The notes under the pieces: model-generated
Database searches by the model: none
What the model was told of the DNA's origin: nothing
What the model saw: the letters and a program-made list of their open reading frames with translations, nothing else
Part shown: piece by piece, positions 9,551 through 17,878 of the stretch
How positions within the stretch are numbered: position 1 is the stretch's first letter
How the letters are laid out: each line of letters begins with the position of its first letter
Source: Zooshikella sp050749885
GTDB lineage: Bacteria; Pseudomonadota; Gammaproteobacteria; Pseudomonadales; Zooshikellaceae
Direction of reading: 5' to 3'
Length of the DNA stretch: 64,000 nucleotides
Assembly: GCF_050749885.1 (NCBI RefSeq)
Contig: NZ_JBOIUB010000010.1
Span: 62,001-126,000, forward strand
Position numbers and translations under genes: made by a program

Positions 9551-10231
9551 TTAAAACTTATAACCTACACCCAGCATGTAAACCCAAGGGTCAATATCAA
9601 CATCAACTTTGGATTTTGATCCACCAAATCTAAATTCTGCAGTGGTATCAATATCAAGGTACCACAATGCACCATTAACAACCCATTTATCATTGATTTG
9701 ATAGTCTAGGCCAACTTCAGCAGCCCAACCCCAGGAGTCATCTAAATCTAAGCTACTAAACCCTTGATTTTTTCGGGTAGAACTGAAATCTTCATCAAAA
9801 AATGTTGTGTAGTTAATACCTGCACCAACATAAGGCTGAAAAGTACTTGTTGGTTGATTGAAATAATATTGTAAAGTGACGGTAGGCGGCAGGTGTTTCA
9901 TATCTGCAAGCGTACCATCACCTAAACCCAGTACACTTTTCTTTAAGCTTAAGGTGTGCTCAAAGGGGGTAGCCGCTAATAAGCCTATTCCCCAGTGGTC
10001 TGCAAGCATGTAGGTAAACGTTAAACCCAGCTGGGTATTGCTGTCAGCTCCAACTTCCATTCCTGTATTTGCTCCCCCAACAAACACTGAACCACTATCC
10101 TCATTAGGGTCAACTGTTGCAGCACCTGCACGTAGGATGAAATCACCCGCTTTGTGGGCAGAGGCTAGCGAAGGGAGTAAAGAAAGGCTGACACTGGTTA
10201 ATGTGATAAGCGCGATAGGCGTTAACTTCAT
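9551..10231 (-). CDS. ompW: OmpW family outer-membrane protein
   Basis: 226 residues. Signal peptide of about 25 residues ending LPSLASA before HKAGDF. The mature protein starts with FILRAGAATVDP and has alternating beta-strand segments, including LGLTFTYMLADHWGIGLLAATPFEH, and it ends in an aromatic residue (LGVGYKF), the usual outer-membrane insertion signal. OmpW proteins form small eight-stranded barrels with a hydrophobic channel for small lipophilic compounds. The length matches the family (about 210-230). It stands alone, leftward, next to the TonB operon but divergent from it. Confidence 0.92.
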   Translation of the reverse strand: MKLTPIALITLTSVSLSLLPSLASAHKAGDFILRAGAATVDPNEDSGSVFVGGANTGMEVGADSNTQLGLTFTYMLADHWGIGLLAATPFEHTLSLKKSVLGLGDGTLADMKHLPPTVTLQYYFNQPTSTFQPYVGAGINYTTFFDEDFSSTRKNQGFSSLDLDDSWGWAAEVGLDYQINDKWVVNGALWYLDIDTTAEFRFGGSKSKVDVDIDPWVYMLGVGYKF

Positions 10232-10659
10232 AGGAGTTACCTTTTAGTGTGTTCACAGGTTGTTATTAACCGCAATAACTCTCAACAAAAGGTGGCGTAC
10301 AGAGGTGAGAGAAATTACATAAATAGCTGCAAAAAATTACGTTTATTAATGAAAATGTTTTATTACGTCGCAGGTTTTATCCATGCTGCTTTTGTTGTAT
10401 ACCCTTGATCCTTCCTCATGATGGCACCAAGTGACGAAAGGTAAACGACTTATGACTTATACTTCAGGATTCGTATTGTAAAAATAAATTGTTAATAAAA
10501 GTTGATTTGACGCAATAGACATAAAGTTTGATAGGTTGGTTAAGTAGCGATGCGCTAGTATGATTAAATTAATTGAGAATCGTTATCATTTGTGGTAAAC
10601 ATGCTCTCTATAAACGAGTCCTTCTTCAAGGCCACTCACTGTTGTATAGGTTGTGAAGC
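10232..10659. other. Intergenic promoter region of ompW and the TonB operon
   Basis: 428 bases holding divergent promoters. The Fur-box-like site near 10573 is the only regulatory element I recognise; no coding region. Confidence 0.5.
10573..10591 (+). promoter_or_regulatory. Fur box upstream of the DUF3450/ExbB/ExbD/TonB operon
   Basis: TTGAGAATCGTTATCATTT closely matches the 19-bp Fur consensus of GATAAT/ATTATC hexamers (GAGAAT, then TTATCATT). It is about 70 bp upstream of the first gene. Iron-dependent repression of a TonB system fits its usual use in siderophore or heme uptake. Confidence 0.75.
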
Positions 10660-11502
10660 ATGACATGTGAAAAAAGGCGTAATCAAATCGTCACTGGATT
10701 AATAGTCGGTACAGTTGGTTTTTTTATGAGTCAATTTGTCTTGGCTGATGACTTAGGCCAAGCTTTTGAATCGTTGGAGAAGACTCATACGTCTGGCGTA
10801 AAAACTCAGCAACATATTGATAAAACCGATGATCAAACTCAGCAGATGTTGCAGTCTTATCGGCAAGTGGTTGCTGAGCAACAGAGCCTGTCACTTTACA
10901 ATCAACAATTAACGTTGCTGACTGATTCGCAGCAGCAAAAAATAAGTGAGTTGTCTGACCAGATTGAGAGTATTGAAGAAACTCAACGGTCAATTCTTCC
11001 CCTTATGCAGCAAATGCTCCAAGGGCTGAAACAGTTTGTAGCAATGGATATCCCTTTTTTAACAACCGAGCGTAAAGCACGACTGGATAAGCTTGACCAG
11101 TTACTGGTTAATAGTGAGGTCAGTGTTGCGGAAAAATACCGACAGTTGTTGGAAGCTTTTCAAATAGAAATTGAATATGGCAACACCATTGAAGCCTATG
11201 AAGGCCCATTAGTCACCAATAAAAATCAATCTGGTCCTAAGGAAAAATCTGAGGATGTGCAATGGGTACAGTTTTTCCGACTGGGGCGTTTAGGGTTGTA
11301 CTACATAACACCTGATGGTAGTGAATTAGGGATGTGGAATAACCAACAGCGGCACTGGCAACCTCTTGATCAGCAGTATTTATCTGAATTACAGCATGCC
11401 ATACGCTTGGCGCATCAGCAGCAAGCACCTCAATTATTATCGCTGCCTGTCAGTACACCAACACATGTAACCTATAAACAAAATGCTGTCAGCACACAGT
11501 AA
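10660..11502 (+). CDS. DUF3450 periplasmic protein of the TonB operon
   Basis: 280 residues. Signal peptide at about 1-29 (LIVGTVGFFMSQFVLADD). The mature part starts with a long glutamine-rich coiled coil (about 40-115) and continues with MDIPFLTTERKARLDKL, IEYGNTIEAYEGPL and FFRLGRLGLYY, all typical of the DUF3450 family. Such proteins are encoded first in ExbB-ExbB-ExbD-TonB-TPR operons of Vibrio, Pseudoalteromonas and relatives and are thought to help couple the motor to TonB in the periplasm. Promoter-proximal gene behind the Fur-like site. Confidence 0.88.
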   Translation: MTCEKRRNQIVTGLIVGTVGFFMSQFVLADDLGQAFESLEKTHTSGVKTQQHIDKTDDQTQQMLQSYRQVVAEQQSLSLYNQQLTLLTDSQQQKISELSDQIESIEETQRSILPLMQQMLQGLKQFVAMDIPFLTTERKARLDKLDQLLVNSEVSVAEKYRQLLEAFQIEIEYGNTIEAYEGPLVTNKNQSGPKEKSEDVQWVQFFRLGRLGLYYITPDGSELGMWNNQQRHWQPLDQQYLSELQHAIRLAHQQQAPQLLSLPVSTPTHVTYKQNAVSTQ

Positions 11503-11531
11503 AAGACAGAGTGAAGGTAGTGGCAGGAGCA

Positions 11532-12914
11532 ATGAAGAGAAATATGAAGTACTTATTATTAGTGTTGATGGCGGGTTTTGGCTGTACGGGGCTAGCAGCT
11601 GATCAACCAGTGCCTGGAACTCCCCAGCAGTTATTACAGCAAATATTACAGCAGCAACAACAGCAGCAAACCCTTAATCAGCAGCGTGAAGCGGCCTTTT
11701 TAAAGGCGCAAGCACAACAAGCTAAATTATTGGCTGAAGCTGAGGCGGCGCTGGCGCAGACTCAGGCTGAAAATGAAAAACTTCAGCAAACATTTGATGA
11801 GCAAGCAGAATCATTAATATCGCTTAAGCAAACATTAAAGCAACGCAGTGGCCATTTAGGTGAGTTATTTGGCCAGGTACGTCAGTTAGCCAATGATGCT
11901 CAAACTACACTACAGCAGTCGTTGATTACCGCGCAATACCCAGAACGTATTACACAACTACGCCCATTATCTGAAACAAAACAGTTGCCAACGACCCATC
12001 AGCTACGACAGTTATGGTATGAGCTGCAACGGGAAATGACCGCTTCAGGTGAAGTAACATCTTTTACGGTACCCGTGACGAGTGAGGGTGGAAAGACAGA
12101 AAAAAAAGAGGTCACTCGGGTTGGCTCATTCAATGTAGTGACCACTCAAGGTTATTTGCGTTATGTACCTGATGGCCCTTTGCAAATGTTAGCGAGCCAG
12201 CCTTCAAGTAGTACATTGGCCCAAATGAAGAGCTGGTTACAGTCTAAAGAGGCAACAGCACCGCTTACGATTGATCCAACCCAAGGTGATGTACTGAATA
12301 TTCTACAGCAGCAACCAACGTGGGTAGAACGGTGGCAGCAGGGAGGGGTTGTAGGCATGATTATTGGTGTATTAGGCACCATAGGTATGCTGTTAGGTGT
12401 TGGCCGACTGCTACAACTTATGTTGATTCAAAAGAAGGTTAAGCAACAGCTTGCTCAGCCTGCATCGCCTCAACAAAATAACCCTTTAGGTCGAGTGCTA
12501 GCCGTTTATCATCAACAACAAACAAAGAATCTTGATCAATTAGAGCTTTGTTTGGATGAGGCGATTATGCATGAAGTGCCGAAATTAGAGCGGTGGCAAG
12601 GCACTGTTAAGTTGCTGGCGGGAGTTGCGCCATTAATGGGGCTGCTGGGTACAGTGACTGGGATGATTGTTACCTTTCAAACAATTACCCTTTTTGGGAC
12701 GGGTGATCCCAAGTTGATGGCTGCGGGTATTTCCCAGGCATTAATCACAACAGTATTAGGCTTGATAGCCGCGATTCCTTTATTGTTTTTACACACAGCC
12801 ATTTCTTCACGTAGTAAAGCATTAATTCAGGTTTTGGATAAACAGGCGGCAGGATTATTAGCGCAGCAATTTATTCAGGATCACTCTGCAGTCACAACAC
12901 AGCGTGTAGCCTGA
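11532..12914 (+). CDS. ExbB/TolQ-like protein with long periplasmic N-terminal coiled coil
   Basis: 460 residues from the ATG at 11532, chosen over a GTG at 11511 because AGGAG at 11525-11529 is ideally spaced. A signal peptide is followed by a Gln/Ala-rich coiled coil (about 20-110), a periplasmic globular part, a transmembrane helix near 265-292 (VGMIIGVLGTIGMLLGVG), and a MotA/TolQ/ExbB domain with two more helices (GVAPLMGLLGTVTGMI and ALITTVLGLIAAIPLLFL). This is the large proton-channel subunit of TonB2-type systems. It overlaps the next gene in a TGATG junction, which implies translational coupling. Confidence 0.88.
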   Translation: MKRNMKYLLLVLMAGFGCTGLAADQPVPGTPQQLLQQILQQQQQQQTLNQQREAAFLKAQAQQAKLLAEAEAALAQTQAENEKLQQTFDEQAESLISLKQTLKQRSGHLGELFGQVRQLANDAQTTLQQSLITAQYPERITQLRPLSETKQLPTTHQLRQLWYELQREMTASGEVTSFTVPVTSEGGKTEKKEVTRVGSFNVVTTQGYLRYVPDGPLQMLASQPSSSTLAQMKSWLQSKEATAPLTIDPTQGDVLNILQQQPTWVERWQQGGVVGMIIGVLGTIGMLLGVGRLLQLMLIQKKVKQQLAQPASPQQNNPLGRVLAVYHQQQTKNLDQLELCLDEAIMHEVPKLERWQGTVKLLAGVAPLMGLLGTVTGMIVTFQTITLFGTGDPKLMAAGISQALITTVLGLIAAIPLLFLHTAISSRSKALIQVLDKQAAGLLAQQFIQDHSAVTTQRVA

Positions 12915-13438
12915 TGGAAACGATAGGGTGGCATATCTCTGTTTTTTTACAGCAGGGCGGATGGGTTCTTTGGCTGATTGCCGGTGTTTGCCTGGTGCTG
13001 TGGGTGCTGATTCTTGAGCGCTTACTGTATTTTTTTGGACAGCGTAAACAGGATGCTCAATCCTTATTAGCGTTAGGAGCTACTTTTCGTCAGGGGAGTC
13101 CAAGCCTGGAGGAGCCTGCATATAACCGTTTATGGCAGTGGTATAAGGCTCATCTTTTAAATCAGTATCAACAGTTACTGGAACAAGGTCAGCGTTATAT
13201 CAAACTATTGGTGGTGATATGTCCATTATTAGGGTTATTAGGAACGGTAACGGGCATGATTCAGGTTTTTGAGGCACTAATGGTGGCTGGAAATATGCGG
13301 GCAATGGCTAATGGCGTGGCGAGTGCCACCATGCCAACCATGGCAGGAATGGTTGTTGCGCTGTCAGGTATTTATTTTCGTGCGCTAATACAGCAGCGAA
13401 CCCGAATTTATCTTCATGAGTTAGCAGATCAGTTATGA
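12914..13438 (+). CDS. exbB: ExbB proton-channel subunit (ExbB2)
   Basis: 174 residues. Three transmembrane helices: about 13-35 (GGWVLWLIAGVCLVLWVLIL), about 96-120 (LLVVICPLLGLLGTVTGMI) and about 135-158 (MPTMAGMVVALSGIYF). The conserved LLGTVTGMI phrase marks the TolQ/ExbB family. It acts in the inner membrane with ExbD to convert proton flow into TonB motion. The start codon overlaps the upstream stop (TGATG) and exbD follows after 13 bp. Confidence 0.92.
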   Translation: METIGWHISVFLQQGGWVLWLIAGVCLVLWVLILERLLYFFGQRKQDAQSLLALGATFRQGSPSLEEPAYNRLWQWYKAHLLNQYQQLLEQGQRYIKLLVVICPLLGLLGTVTGMIQVFEALMVAGNMRAMANGVASATMPTMAGMVVALSGIYFRALIQQRTRIYLHELADQL

Positions 13439-13451
13439 GCCAGTATAAGTT

Positions 13452-13859
13452 ATGAGAGTTAATAGGCATGCAAGCAGTGACGCTGATGAGTCGGGGATTG
13501 ATTTGACACCCATGCTGGATGTGGTGTTTATCATGCTGATTTTTTTTATTGTGACTAGCTCATTTGTTCGGGAGTCGGGGGTGACCATCAGTCGCCCAGA
13601 AGCCCAAACTGCTCAAACTCAACCTGTGGGTGCTATTTTAGTTGCTATCAAACCCGGAGGTGATATCTGGATTGATAAACGACAGGTTGATATTAGGCGT
13701 GTACGTGCGCATATTGAGCGACTTAAAGCTGAGATGCCTGAAGCAAGTGCCGTTATTCAAGCCGATCGTGAGGCACGAACAGGCATCCTGATTAACGTGA
13801 TGGATCAGATTAAACTGGCCGGAATATCGCAAATCGCAGTGGCAACGGTACAACCATGA
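13452..13859 (+). CDS. exbD: ExbD biopolymer transport protein
   Basis: 135 residues. A short cytoplasmic N-terminus is followed by one transmembrane helix containing the essential proton-carrying aspartate (LTPMLDVVFIMLIFF, Asp about residue 24), then a periplasmic domain with VAIKPGGDIWIDKR and VIQADREARTG. All family landmarks are present. Its stop overlaps the TonB start by four bases (ATGA). Confidence 0.95.
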   Translation: MRVNRHASSDADESGIDLTPMLDVVFIMLIFFIVTSSFVRESGVTISRPEAQTAQTQPVGAILVAIKPGGDIWIDKRQVDIRRVRAHIERLKAEMPEASAVIQADREARTGILINVMDQIKLAGISQIAVATVQP

Positions 13860-14674
13860 TGAGTACATACACCACCTATCAAGTTAGTAACAACGACAAG
13901 TGTCGTAACGTATGGCAGGATAAAAGTGTATGGTTACGTTCTGGCATTGCTTTTGGTGGTGCAGTCGGTATTTCTCTGGCGCTTTTTTTATTAATGAGTC
14001 ATCTGACAAAAGCGCCTGAACCTGAATCTATATCAGTTTCTCCCAGTGTATCGTTCTTACGAATGATGGTTGACTCTCCCATTGCCGAATTACCAGAACC
14101 TTTACCGGAGACATCTCCACCGCCTGCCGCTGACCAGCCACCAGAGCTGCCAAATCCAATGGTTGAGCCAATCATTCAGCCTGTTACTGCTATGTCTTCC
14201 CCAAAGGTTGATGCACCTAAACTGGATTTACCTGAAATAACGCCTGCCGTATCAGGAAGTGTACTGGCTGGTGTCCAGAGCAGGTCTGTACCTACCCAGA
14301 AACAGCAAGTTCAGCCAGTTATGGCACCTTCTGCCGTTGCAACTAACCTCTCTACCACTGATCGTCTTGCGAGCCCTTCATCGGTAATCGGTGATTTATC
14401 AGTAGGGCAGGAAGTTATGGTGCTCCACAAAGCCACTCCTCAATACCCCAGGCGAGCCTTACAGCGGCGTCAGGAGGGCTGGGTAAAAATTCGTTTTGAT
14501 GTGACTGCTCAAGGACGAGCCACCAATCTACAGGTGGTGGAGGCCAAGCCTCAAGGGATGTTTGATCGCTCTGCACTGCAATCTTTGCAACATTGGCGCT
14601 TTAAACCCAAACAGGTAAATGGCAAAGCGGTTATGCGCCATAACATGATTCAAGTGATCGAATATAAGCTTTAG
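13856..14674 (+). CDS. tonB: TonB energy-transducing protein
   Basis: 272 residues. An N-terminal inner-membrane anchor (about 28-50, SGIAFGGAVGISLALFLLMS) is followed by a proline-rich spacer (about 65-140) that spans the periplasm, then a C-terminal TonB domain (about 190-272) with ATPQYPRRAL, GWVKIRFDVTAQGRA and LQHWRFKPKQVNGK. The last contacts the TonB box of outer-membrane receptors. There are two possible starts three bases apart (13856 and 13859). No TonB-dependent receptor is in the window. Confidence 0.95.
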   Translation: MMSTYTTYQVSNNDKCRNVWQDKSVWLRSGIAFGGAVGISLALFLLMSHLTKAPEPESISVSPSVSFLRMMVDSPIAELPEPLPETSPPPAADQPPELPNPMVEPIIQPVTAMSSPKVDAPKLDLPEITPAVSGSVLAGVQSRSVPTQKQQVQPVMAPSAVATNLSTTDRLASPSSVIGDLSVGQEVMVLHKATPQYPRRALQRRQEGWVKIRFDVTAQGRATNLQVVEAKPQGMFDRSALQSLQHWRFKPKQVNGKAVMRHNMIQVIEYKL

Positions 14675-14688
14675 TTTAGGGGCAGGCG

Positions 14689-15921
14689 ATGAAAAAAACA
14701 CTTGCAGTCATACTCTTAAGTTTTGGGTGTCACTTTGCTGCCGAAGCTGCCTATGCGAAAGCACCAGCATTACCGCCTGCATTATATCGTCAAATTGAAA
14801 CTATTCAGCAGTTGCAGCATAACCAACAATGGCAGGTAGCGGCTAATAAAATTACTGCGCTTGAAAAGCAACTTAAACCTCAAAGTTATGGCTATTCATT
14901 GGTTATTCAGTTAGGCGTACATAATGCTTTGCAACAGGGAAAACCTGATTTAGCCATCATCAGATTACGAAAAGTATTAGCAGTTAAAAAATTACCCACA
15001 ACTACGCTCGATGATTTAACCGTGACATTAGGACAGCTTTTAGTCCAACAAGGTCAGGCAAAAGAGGCTGTAAAGTGGTTACAACCCTGGTATCAGCGAG
15101 TGACAGGAAAGACTTCAGCTAAGGTTGCAACAGGCCTTATGACGCTCGGTTATGCGTATTATCAGCTGGGAAACTATCCGGCAGTTATTCATCCCGTTAA
15201 ACGTACATTAACACTTTACACAAAGCCTCCGAAAAATGCATATCAACTGCTTTTATCTGCTTATATGCAGACTCAACGTTATGCTGCAGCACAAAAACTC
15301 CTGCAACAAAGACTGATTGTTCTCTATCCTAAACAGGCTAATTACTGGCGACAACTAAGCTTTGTGAGTTATCAGCTGAAAGACATGACCACTGCAGTAG
15401 CAACATTAGAGCTTGGGATAAAAAAAGGAATTTTGCAGCAAGCTAAAGATGTAAAACAGTTGGTTTCTTTATATTTACAGCAAAAAAACCCATATCAAGC
15501 CGCGACACTTCAGACGAAGTATTTAAAACAAGGCCTTTTGACAGGTACACGACAGGATTATCAATTACTGGTCAATGCCTGGTTGCAAGCCCGAGAACGG
15601 AAGAAAGCGGTTCAGGTTTTGGAAAACTATTTGGTGGCAACACCTGATACAGAATTTTATAAAATATTGGTACAGTTGTATTATGAAATGCAGTTGTGGA
15701 GTCGTATTGAACAAATACACTCAACGGTATTTAAGCATTTGAAGAGTGATAAAGATCAAGGCGCACATTTAGTTATTGCTGGTATGGCTGCTATGGAGTC
15801 AGAGCACTTTGATAAGGCTGAAAGTTATTTCCAGCAAGCCTTGAAGTACAGCCACTCAGAAAAAACAGCGCGTCAGTGGTTGAGCTATTTACAGCAACGG
15901 ACTAAGCTCTACCAGTCATAA
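14689..15921 (+). CDS. TPR-repeat periplasmic protein of the TonB operon
   Basis: 410 residues with a signal peptide (AVILLSFGCHFAAEAAYA, about 1-23) and helical TPR-like repeats through the rest (for example LGYAYYQLGNYPAVI, KAESYFQQALKYSHS). This is the last gene of the standard DUF3450-ExbB-ExbB-ExbD-TonB-TPR operon, where the TPR protein is proposed to be a scaffold needed by TonB2 systems. GGGGCAGG upstream of the ATG is a good ribosome site, 14 bp after tonB. Confidence 0.85.
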   Translation: MKKTLAVILLSFGCHFAAEAAYAKAPALPPALYRQIETIQQLQHNQQWQVAANKITALEKQLKPQSYGYSLVIQLGVHNALQQGKPDLAIIRLRKVLAVKKLPTTTLDDLTVTLGQLLVQQGQAKEAVKWLQPWYQRVTGKTSAKVATGLMTLGYAYYQLGNYPAVIHPVKRTLTLYTKPPKNAYQLLLSAYMQTQRYAAAQKLLQQRLIVLYPKQANYWRQLSFVSYQLKDMTTAVATLELGIKKGILQQAKDVKQLVSLYLQQKNPYQAATLQTKYLKQGLLTGTRQDYQLLVNAWLQARERKKAVQVLENYLVATPDTEFYKILVQLYYEMQLWSRIEQIHSTVFKHLKSDKDQGAHLVIAGMAAMESEHFDKAESYFQQALKYSHSEKTARQWLSYLQQRTKLYQS

Positions 15922-16402
15922 AAGTACCACGTCATTTTCCTAATGGGCCTGCCTAGTTGTTTTAATGTACTCTTGATACATTGGTGGTACTTTATTACTA
16001 CTCAACAGTGGGGCATTATTACTCAGCGATTGTCCTTAACAGGTTATTGTATTGAGTATAGTATTCTATTCCGGTTTAATATGAAGTCTTCCTTTATGAA
16101 TTACTTGACAGTTTAGGAAACACTTTTTAGCTTGTTTGCGCTATGTATATAGGGTGTGTTGTATATAATAATGCAATTGCAAATATAAAGAAGGAAAGAT
16201 AGCGTAAATTGTAAATAGGGGGAGGGAAATATATGTAGCCTATGTGCAGCAAGAACAGTAAGTAATATTCTTATATATACGGACACTTTACAGCATGAAG
16301 TTTAATTGGAAATAGTGTTGCTGGCCTAAAGGATTCTAGGCTAATCCTTAATAATTTTTGAAAAAAATAACGTGTTATAAAAAATAAATAGGCTAGGGGT
16401 TA
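15922..16402. other. Intergenic region with inverted repeat near the TPR gene end
   Basis: 481 bases. Just after the TPR gene an inverted repeat (AAAGTACCAC near 15923 and GTGGTACTTT near 15984) encloses a 50-base loop and could help terminate the operon. The far end holds the hairpin described at 16327-16349. No gene seen. Confidence 0.45.
16327..16402 (+). promoter_or_regulatory. Possible preQ1-like leader or RBS-sequestering structure before the queuosine transporter operon
   Basis: AAGGATT pairs with AATCCTT around a TCTAGGCT-type loop (16329-16349), followed by an A-rich stretch and an AGGGG ribosome site just before the ATG at 16403. The loop resembles preQ1-I aptamers (GG..UUCUAG.CUA..CC then A-rich tail). 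An alternative stem GCCTA/TAGGC overlaps the hairpin, and TAGGC also occurs at the ribosome site. The canonical 3' CUAA pairing tail is not evident, so this is tentative and rests partly on gene context. Confidence 0.25.
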
Positions 16403-16693
16403 ATGAAAATTAAAAAAGTGATTGCAACCCTGGATCAGTGGTGTTGTAAATATTTGCAGCTTAATCCTGCTCAAACGCGTTTAGATAGCATTGTATACGA
16501 TGGTGAGTCTTTGATAGTAACGAGTCACGAGGCTTTTAAGCGACATATTTATCATGATAAGTTTTGCAGTACAACCGTAACGTCGTTAAATAAAAGCGAA
16601 GTAGAAAAATTAGGATTGGCTATTGGCAAATCAATCGCGGATAATTTGGTTGTTACGTTTGATAAACCAGTAGTTAGGAAGTGTAAAAAGTGA
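16403..16693 (+). CDS. Small hypothetical protein coupled to the queuosine precursor transporter
   Basis: 96 residues, basic, no signal peptide or membrane segment. It contains WCCKY and FCSTT cysteines and ends in VRKCKK. I recognise no family. Its stop overlaps the start of the transporter gene by four bases (GTGA), so the two are almost certainly translationally coupled, and a good AGGGG ribosome site precedes it. The coupling suggests a role in 7-deazaguanine import or tRNA modification, but this is only context. Confidence 0.6.
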   Translation: MKIKKVIATLDQWCCKYLQLNPAQTRLDSIVYDGESLIVTSHEAFKRHIYHDKFCSTTVTSLNKSEVEKLGLAIGKSIADNLVVTFDKPVVRKCKK

Positions 16694-17415
16694 AAGAAGT
16701 CATTAGTGGTAAAGCAATTGTCCAGCCAAAGTACTTATGGTTTTTAATTTTATCCTACTCCATGATCATAGCGACAGCGAACTGGTTTGATGGTAGGTTG
16801 ATCGAAGTATTTGGTTTAGTGATATCACCTGGAACATTGATCTTTCCATTAAGTTTTTTAATCTCGGATATTATTACTGAAGTTTATGGTTATAAGCATG
16901 CCAGGCGGGCTATTTGGTCCGCTTTGTTATTTAATATATTAATTATTGGTTATGGTCATTTATTGGTCAGTTTGCCGAGTCCATCATTTGCAACCAATAA
17001 CGAGTGTTTTAATAAGTTAATAAATACGGATAGTCGGATCATTTTAGGGTCAATTGTCGCTTATATGCTATGTGAGCCTGTTAACTCATACATTGTTGCC
17101 AAGATGAAAGTGTTAATGAATGGGGCTTATGTCGGATTACGTTTTGTTTTGTCGACGATTGTTGCTGCTTCGATAGATACCATTATTTTTGTCTTGATTG
17201 CATTTTACGGTATGTATAGCTTTTCTGATGTGGTTGATTTGATTATAAATGTTTGTGCCATCAAAATTTTAATTGAGATTTTAGGCTTGCCTCTTTCTGT
17301 CAGCTTATCAAAGTATATAAAGCGCCAAGAACAACTGGATATGTATGATGATCTTACTGACTTTTCTTTGTTCAGTATGGATGCTGACTATTCTAAGCAA
17401 CAAAACCGGTTTTGA
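16690..17415 (+). CDS. yhhQ: Queuosine precursor transporter, YhhQ/VUT family
   Basis: 241 residues with about six hydrophobic helices. Family marks are the early helix LSYSMIIATANWFDGRLIEVFG, then PGTLIFPLSFLISDIITEVYG and YKHARRAIW, which are classic for the DUF165/VUT (COG1738) family that imports preQ0/preQ1. It starts with GTG at 16690, overlapping the upstream gene. QueC, the enzyme making preQ0, follows about 460 bp downstream, so scavenging and synthesis are encoded side by side. Confidence 0.88.
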   Translation: MKEVISGKAIVQPKYLWFLILSYSMIIATANWFDGRLIEVFGLVISPGTLIFPLSFLISDIITEVYGYKHARRAIWSALLFNILIIGYGHLLVSLPSPSFATNNECFNKLINTDSRIILGSIVAYMLCEPVNSYIVAKMKVLMNGAYVGLRFVLSTIVAASIDTIIFVLIAFYGMYSFSDVVDLIINVCAIKILIEILGLPLSVSLSKYIKRQEQLDMYDDLTDFSLFSMDADYSKQQNRF

Positions 17416-17486
17416 GGTATATAAAATTCTTCGCGTATAACTGGATCTGTATCCTGCAAGGGAGCTTATTTCTGCTAAGGGGACCA

Positions 17487-17542
17487 TTGATATTAAGGGC
17501 ACTTCTTAAAAAATACATTTTTAGAGATGCCCTTAATATCAA
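17487..17542. terminator. Long near-perfect inverted repeat after the transporter gene
   Basis: TTGATATTAAGGGCA (17487-17501) is perfectly repeated inverted at 17528-17542. The inner bases pair further with a few mismatches around an A/T loop. It may be a terminator, though there is no flanking T-run, or a small MITE-like element. Confidence 0.5.
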
Positions 17543-17878
17543 CGGCCTCTCTTATTACTGACTAAACCAGCCATTACTTAGTCTTTATCCTATGTTCTCC
17601 TTTTTTTGCTACTTTTCTCTAGTGGTGAAAGATTTAAATTTAATGCAACGAGGATAAAACTAACCACTGTATTCTTACCATGTGTCATTAAAATGACTCA
17701 GAGACTTGACGTCAGGATATAAAATAACATTTACTTAAGTGGATTTCTGATATTAACCTGATGAGCGCTTTTACAAAATGTATACTCTTGACGAGGAAGA
17801 GTCTGCTATGGAGACTCACATCTGTTGGTGTTGAGTATAGAAGGTTAAGTCAAGTTATAAATAGTTAGAGGACTACTG
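17543..17878. other. Intergenic region upstream of queC
   Basis: 336 bases with no gene. It should contain the queC promoter; AGAGGA just before the ATG is the ribosome site. I do not see a preQ1 aptamer here. Confidence 0.4.
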
